From Clostridia bacterium (lineage in GTDB: Bacteria > Bacillota_A > Clostridia > Christensenellales > Aristaeellaceae), in assembly GCA_017517815.1 (NCBI GenBank), contig JAFWYA010000019.1, positions 1 through 57,566 on the forward strand: a stretch of DNA of 57,566 bases. The letters run 5' to 3'. Both the position numbers and the translations under genes were made by a program. Shown one piece after another: positions 53,033 through 57,566 of the stretch (position 1 is its first letter; each line of letters opens with the position of its first letter). The notes under the pieces were generated by a model. The model saw only the letters and a list, made by a program, of their open reading frames with translations, did not search any database and was not told the origin of the DNA.

Positions 53033-53061
53033 TATGAAGATAGCACTTTGTTTAACTTTTG

Positions 53062-54429
53062 TCAATCTTTTGTGTCCAGCACATGTGTCTCACTGCTTCC
53101 ATCCGCATCGCGGATCGTCAGCGTGCCATCTGCCAGCACAAAAGCGCAGTGATTTGCACCCGCGCTCAGCGCCAGCACCGGCTGATCAAATGTGAAATCA
53201 AACCGGCTGCTGCCAAAGATATGCGTGCTGACACGGCCTTCTTCATCCAGCATCAGGGCGGCATTTTCCCCTGCCGATACCCTGGCGATTTTTTCCTGCG
53301 CTGCAATCAGCCCAGTGGTGGAATGCAGTTTGCCCTGCGCGTCCACGCCGATGGCGTAACCGCGCGACAATGCAACGGCGTCACAGTCAGCCGTCAGCAC
53401 AAGACCGGGATGAGAGGCATGCAGCCCGTCGGCACAGCGGACAATAACGCCGTAACTTCCCGCCCATATATTTTCCACGCCGGAAAGCTCCTGCAGGAAT
53501 TCGTAGTTTTGGAAGCCGGTCGAAATCACTTCGCCCGTATGCAGCAGCATGAAGGTGGCGTAATCGCCCGCAGCCACCGCCTTCACACCCACATAAAGAG
53601 ACGTATCTGCCTGACCATGGGTATTGTCGCCGCAGGCAAGCACATGGCCGTCAGCCGTCAGGCCGACCGTGTGATAAGCACCGGCTGCGACCGCTGTCAC
53701 GTTCTGCCAGCCGGAAACATCGGTCTGATCGAAGGTGTTGTCGCCAAAGGCGCGAACCGTGCCGTCTTCCATCAGGATGACGGTATGCGAAAAGCCCGTT
53801 GCAATGCGGTTTTCTGCCCACAGTTCAGGCATGGGAACCGGCGTGGGAGCAGGCACAGCCGTTGCGGCAGCAACCGGCTGCACTTCTGGTTCAGGCGTCG
53901 GAAGCGGCGTGGGCGACGGCGTGGGACTGGGAGTGGGCGTGGGGCTGGGCGTGGGAGTAGGCAGGCTTGCCTGATAGGCGCTTTGCGCCACCTGATAGAG
54001 GGACTGTGCAGGCTCGTACTGCTTTACCTCCGCCGCTGTACGCGCAGCGCGCAGATGCTCGCCCTGTTCGTACAATTTCAGCGCTATGTGGTAGGTGCAC
54101 TGCATGCGCAGCTCTTCGGTCTGCTCGTCTGCCTCAATGCTGTCCAGCATTTCCAGCGCCAGCTCATGGTCGCCGTTATAGTCGGCAAGGGAAGCGCATT
54201 CCAGCACTGCAAGTCGATGCAGCGGTTCTTCTGCATTCATTTCCAGCCATGCAAGGCTTTCCTGCATGCGGTCGTAGTCGGCTGCAAAGGCTGTGTTACG
54301 CGCCGTTTGATGAGTCATCTCCGGGCGCTTCTGCACATACAGCCATACCGCGGCGATCATAGCCACGGCCAAAATCAGCGACAGGACGACCGTGCGGCGC
54401 ACGAAGCGTGCATTGTTGTTTTCACTCAT
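53062..54429 (-). CDS. Membrane-anchored RCC1-repeat protein
   Basis: The 455-residue protein has an N-terminal membrane segment (about 13-33), a helical TPR-like domain (about 45-155), a Pro/Thr/Ser linker of about 25 residues (PTPSPTPTPSPTPS and more) and a C-terminal beta-propeller of RCC1-like repeats (SHTVILMEDGTVRAFGDN, YHTVGLTADGHVLACGDN). It should stand outside the cell and bind a protein or polymer. It is the last gene of the operon with MBOAT and DHHW. Confidence 0.83.
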   Translation of the reverse strand: MSENNNARFVRRTVVLSLILAVAMIAAVWLYVQKRPEMTHQTARNTAFAADYDRMQESLAWLEMNAEEPLHRLAVLECASLADYNGDHELALEMLDSIEADEQTEELRMQCTYHIALKLYEQGEHLRAARTAAEVKQYEPAQSLYQVAQSAYQASLPTPTPSPTPTPSPTPSPTPLPTPEPEVQPVAAATAVPAPTPVPMPELWAENRIATGFSHTVILMEDGTVRAFGDNTFDQTDVSGWQNVTAVAAGAYHTVGLTADGHVLACGDNTHGQADTSLYVGVKAVAAGDYATFMLLHTGEVISTGFQNYEFLQELSGVENIWAGSYGVIVRCADGLHASHPGLVLTADCDAVALSRGYAIGVDAQGKLHSTTGLIAAQEKIARVSAGENAALMLDEEGRVSTHIFGSSRFDFTFDQPVLALSAGANHCAFVLADGTLTIRDADGSSETHVLDTKD

Positions 54430-54441
54430 GCTGCGGCCTCC

Positions 54442-55950
54442 TTATTCACTGATGGCATTCCAGAAAACTTCCAGACTGTTGCGGGAATTGATGCCGTTGC
54501 TGGTGGACAGCACCACATAGATATCGTCGATGCCATGATACTTCAACAGTTCGGTAAAAGTGCCGCCGGCTTCCTTTTTGTCAAAGTAGCTGCCGCGCAG
54601 GTCGGTCATGTGCACCTCGCCATAGTAAGGCAGCATATAGGGCAGGAACACATTGCCAAACGAGTCGCTGATGAGCAGGGCCTTTCGGCTGCTGCCAAAG
54701 CCCGTGTCAAACCTGCGCCACGGCGTGCGGGTGTTGTTGATATAGCCCGTATACTTGATCGACTTGTAATGCATGAAGTCGATCTCGGTTTCGTCAGTCA
54801 GGTTTTTGACCACATAGCTGTGCACAGGCGCCAGCGGATACAGGAAATGCAGCCAGTCCTCACGGCCCACCTTGTCCTTGCCCAGTCTGCGGCTGAGGTA
54901 CTCATATTCCTCATATGGCACTGACGGGTAGCCGCGCGACTGCATCACAGCATCTGCGGCATACCATGCGCCCAGCGGCGTCCAGTGGTGATCGGTATAA
55001 TAATAGATATCCTGCTTGGCAACAAGCGCATCATTGAGGATGGCCGGCACGTCGTGCACGGTCACACCATTGACCACCTGCGTCTGCAGGGCCTCCTCCA
55101 TGGTGCTTTCCCAGCCGGTATAGCTGGACTTGGCCACAGACAGCCGCTTGCCGACCGACGCAACCGGCACATGCAGATAATGCACCTCGCCGTCTTCGGG
55201 CAGCAGCATTTTGAGATGATTAAGGTTCTTTGCAAAAATTTCCAGATTTTCAGCCTTATAGGAATAGATTTGGTTGTTTTCTTCACCCAGCAGCGTAAGC
55301 GTATACTCCGCTCCTTTTTCCAGCGGTACAATCAATTTGGGCGTGGCAGTCGGAGTGGGCGTGGGAACAGCCGTGGGTTCAGGCGTAACCACGGGTTCAG
55401 TTGTCGTTTCAGGGGGTGAAGTCACCAGTACATTGACCAGTTCAGCCATCGGCGTGCTTGTTGCAAGCGTAGGCGTTGCCGTAGGGGCAGCAGTAGGCGT
55501 CAGAGTCACAGTGGGCGTTGGAACAGGCGTTGCTGTGATCGTTGGTTCAGCGATAGGCTCCATTTCCTCAACAGGCTCATCCGCCCAGTCTTCCTCTTCT
55601 TCCATACCAAATTCAGCGTCAGCGGCCAGCAGCTCGTTGGTGCGTGCTTCCTCCTGCATCTGACGCTGCTCTTCGGTCTGCTTGTCAAATACGCCCAGCA
55701 CACCATCCGTCAGTTCGACCACCTGAGCGCGGGCAAAGAAACCGTCGGAAAGAAAATCCTCGATCCCGGCAAAAAACTCGCCGCTTACAAGCGTTTGCTG
55801 CGTCAGTTCAGGGAAACCGGCCAGCATGCGGTTTTCATCTTCAGAAATACGCGCCTCGCGCGGAGCGAGCAGCAGCAGCAGCACGCCCAGGCACAGACAG
55901 CCCGTCAGCCACCACATTGTCGCTAAAAAAGAACCTTTGTTATTCTTCAT
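54442..55950 (-). CDS. DHHW-family extracytoplasmic protein (AlgJ/AlgX-like)
   Basis: A 502-residue protein with an N-terminal membrane anchor (about 12-29). Residues 30-110 match the start of DHHW proteins (SEDENRMLAGFPEL), then a Pro/Thr-rich insertion of about 100 residues, and then the catalytic half with YYYTDHHWTPLGAW (DHHW) and LLISDSFGN. Such SGNH-like proteins work with MBOAT partners to O-acetylate exopolysaccharides. It lies 12 bp after the MBOAT gene. Confidence 0.87.
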   Translation of the reverse strand: MKNNKGSFLATMWWLTGCLCLGVLLLLLAPREARISEDENRMLAGFPELTQQTLVSGEFFAGIEDFLSDGFFARAQVVELTDGVLGVFDKQTEEQRQMQEEARTNELLAADAEFGMEEEEDWADEPVEEMEPIAEPTITATPVPTPTVTLTPTAAPTATPTLATSTPMAELVNVLVTSPPETTTEPVVTPEPTAVPTPTPTATPKLIVPLEKGAEYTLTLLGEENNQIYSYKAENLEIFAKNLNHLKMLLPEDGEVHYLHVPVASVGKRLSVAKSSYTGWESTMEEALQTQVVNGVTVHDVPAILNDALVAKQDIYYYTDHHWTPLGAWYAADAVMQSRGYPSVPYEEYEYLSRRLGKDKVGREDWLHFLYPLAPVHSYVVKNLTDETEIDFMHYKSIKYTGYINNTRTPWRRFDTGFGSSRKALLISDSFGNVFLPYMLPYYGEVHMTDLRGSYFDKKEAGGTFTELLKYHGIDDIYVVLSTSNGINSRNSLEVFWNAISE

Positions 55951-55962
55951 ACATTCACCCTG

Positions 55963-57354
55963 TTAAAAGCGGAAATAGATAAACGGGTTGTAACTCTGCC
56001 CAACGATGAGCAGCACAGAAAGGACGAACACCGCCGTCAGCCACACAGTCTGCAGCGGACGCAGGCGGTCCAGCACATCCGTGCGTACGGCACGCCACAG
56101 CGGGAAGGCCGCAGCTAGCGCAAGCAGCGGGAACCACGAATACTGATTGATCACAATCCACAGTTCGCTGGTGATCAGCTTCACGCCGCCCAGGCCGAAC
56201 ATGGCGCTGAGGTAGCTTGTAAGCTCTGCCGTGTCGGTGAAATAGAAAATGATCCAGCCGACCAGCACCAGCGCATAGGTCATCAGCCCGCGAAGCAGCC
56301 CCGGCAGTTTATCCAGCAGCTTTTTGAACACGAAGCGTTCCAGCGCGATCAGCGCAAAGTAATACAGGCCCCACAGCACAAAGTTGAAGTCCGCGCCATG
56401 CCACAGGCCGGTGAGTGACCACACCACCAGCAGGTTGAACAGCTGCCTTGCGCGGCTGCAGCGGTTGCCGCCCAGCGGAATGTACAGATACTCGCGGAAA
56501 AACTTGCCAAGTGAAATATGCCATCTGCGCCAGAATTCGGCAATGCCCTTGCTCATATAGGGGTAATCAAAGTTCTCCAGATAGCGGAACCCAAACAGCC
56601 GTCCCATACCGATGGCCATATCGGAATAGCCTGAAAAATCAAAATAGATTTGCAAAGAGTACAGCACTGCCATATACCATGTACCAGCTACGCTCATGCC
56701 ATACAGCGCCTGATTGCCCACCACGTCGCTGACGATCATGCCGCAGATATTGGCCAGAATGACCTTTTTACCAAGGCCCGTGGCAAAGCGCTTCATGCCT
56801 GCGGTAAAGTCGTCCATGGTGATAGCACGTTCCCGCAGTTGACTGTACACATCCTTGTAGCACACGATGGGGCCTGCCACCAGCTGCGGAAAGCAGCCGA
56901 TATACAGCAGCAGATCCAGCGGGCGCGGCTGATACAGTTCGCGCTCGCGGTAGACGTCCACCGCATAGGTAACGATCTGGAATGTGAAAAAGGAGATGCC
57001 AAGCGGCATCACGACCGTTTTGAGCGTGATGCCAGCCAGCCCCAGCACCGGGGAAAGCAAAAAACCGGCGTACTTCACATACAAAAGCACGCCCATGGGG
57101 CTCAGCACTGCCACTGCCAGCGCCACACGCCGCAGCCAGCTTTTTTCGCTTTTGGCAATCACTGCCGAACAGGCCCACACCAGCAGCGTAAGGCCGATCA
57201 GTGCAAATACCCACACAGGCTCGCCCCATGCATAAAAGACCAGCGATGCAATGAGCAGCACCACATTCTTGCCGCTGGTTTTGGGCATGGCAAAGTACAG
57301 CCCCACCGTCAGCGGCAGGAAGAACAACAAAAACGTCAGGCTGGAAAAGACCAA
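55963..57354 (-). CDS. MBOAT-family O-acyltransferase (AlgI/PatA-like)
   Basis: A 463-residue membrane protein with about eleven segments. It has EFWRRWHISLG, the substrate-tunnel motif, and GLWHGADFNFVLWG with the catalytic His, as in AlgI, DltB and PatA. The start is read as TTG 57354 (giving MVFSSLTFLLFFLPL, the standard N-terminus), since a stop codon closes the frame just upstream; AAGGGATG precedes it. It passes an acyl group across the membrane to the DHHW partner or an outside polymer. Confidence 0.9.
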   Translation of the reverse strand: MVFSSLTFLLFFLPLTVGLYFAMPKTSGKNVVLLIASLVFYAWGEPVWVFALIGLTLLVWACSAVIAKSEKSWLRRVALAVAVLSPMGVLLYVKYAGFLLSPVLGLAGITLKTVVMPLGISFFTFQIVTYAVDVYRERELYQPRPLDLLLYIGCFPQLVAGPIVCYKDVYSQLRERAITMDDFTAGMKRFATGLGKKVILANICGMIVSDVVGNQALYGMSVAGTWYMAVLYSLQIYFDFSGYSDMAIGMGRLFGFRYLENFDYPYMSKGIAEFWRRWHISLGKFFREYLYIPLGGNRCSRARQLFNLLVVWSLTGLWHGADFNFVLWGLYYFALIALERFVFKKLLDKLPGLLRGLMTYALVLVGWIIFYFTDTAELTSYLSAMFGLGGVKLITSELWIVINQYSWFPLLALAAAFPLWRAVRTDVLDRLRPLQTVWLTAVFVLSVLLIVGQSYNPFIYFRF

Positions 57355-57397
57355 CCGCCATCATCCCTTCGTAAAGAGCATTCATTTCCAGTTTCCT

Positions 57398-57426
57398 ATT
57401 ATAATTGCGGTGCGAAGGGATGTCAA
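57398..57426 (-). promoter_or_regulatory. Consensus promoter of the MBOAT-DHHW-RCC1 operon
   Basis: Perfect TTGACA (57426-57421) and TATAAT (57403-57398), 17-bp spacer, on the - strand; the TTG start lies 44 bp beyond the -10. Confidence 0.92.
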
Positions 57427-57434
57427 ATAAGTAT

Positions 57435-57457
57435 CCCCCGGCAAAGCCGGGGGTTTT
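57435..57457 (+). terminator. Terminator-like hairpin at the right edge
   Basis: A perfect 8-bp stem (57435-57442 with 57446-57453) with TTTT on the + strand. No + strand gene lies to its left, so it may serve the - strand gene beyond the edge or be a repeat element. Confidence 0.55.
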
Positions 57458-57566
57458 GCATATGCGGGCATAGCCCTAGAATACCAGCTGCGTCCTAACA
57501 GACGCATATACGGCCTGACATTTGCATAGGCTTGTTACTTACTTACCCTTAAAAGGGTTATCATTG
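57458..57566. other. Non-coding right end
   Basis: No gene is visible. The palindrome CCCTTAAAAGGG lies near the edge and a short inverted repeat GGGC-ATA-GCCC near 57467-57477. Nothing more can be supported. Confidence 0.5.

Noticed and set aside
55330..55560. Short tandem-like repeats suggesting a CRISPR or satellite array
   Set aside because: They are Pro/Thr codon repeats within the DHHW gene (likewise 53880-53965 in the RCC1 gene); no conserved repeat-spacer pattern exists.
57458..57566. A tRNA or att site at the right edge
   Set aside because: No cloverleaf pairing or TTC-loop motif could be drawn, and no integrase is near.

Overview
The window reads as a chromosome segment of a spore-forming, moderately GC-rich member of the Clostridia. 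The evidence is a pair of CotF-type coat genes, a SpoIID-like lipoprotein, an IspH-S1 fusion, a Cmk-PlsC fusion, and Firmicute-style ribosomal leaders and 6S RNA. I cannot fix the family; a gut lineage near Oscillospiraceae or Christensenellales is my inference. I saw no IS element, phage gene, CRISPR array or tRNA.

Left part (1-12.6 kb, + strand): translation and RNA metabolism (infB end, rbfA, nrnA, truB, a short ribF, rpsO, pnp) with a GT-C membrane protein inserted before rpsO. Then follow an M16 peptidase, a dimeric dUTPase-like protein, a DUF3267 zincin, a SpoIID-like lipoprotein and two coat proteins. This part is rich in RNA hairpins: five stacked between infB and rbfA, a nested one after pnp, and a terminator whose 3' arm is the ribosome-binding site of the SpoIID-like gene.

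Middle (12.6-30.2 kb): a parvulin lipoprotein, thioesterase, phosphodiesterase and exonuclease III on the - strand; an oxidoreductase/isomerase pair facing an AraC regulator; a zinc-ribbon/TPM pair and tag; a Gld-type ABC system; infC-rpmI-rplT behind a consensus promoter and an attenuator-like leader; then recO and two unknown genes.

Right part (30.2-57.4 kb, all - strand): glpK, hemZ, a metallo-beta-lactamase-fold enzyme, dtd and the ppGpp enzyme lie directly downstream of a ten-gene envelope-like cluster. That cluster codes for two DUF6056 membrane proteins, an SDR, an acyl carrier protein, an AMP-dependent ligase, LuxE-like and LuxC-like enzymes, a polyprenyl-phosphate-type glycosyltransferase, a GNAT-like protein and a large membrane protein. 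It has all the parts to activate an acyl group, reduce it to an aldehyde and deliver it near a lipid-linked glycan route, yet has no luciferase; it is the best candidate for an undescribed system here. Upstream are the IspH-S1 and Cmk-PlsC fusions, a 6S RNA gene with a perfect promoter, a fucO-type dehydrogenase, and an operon of MBOAT acyltransferase, DHHW protein and RCC1-repeat protein that probably O-acylates an extracellular polymer.
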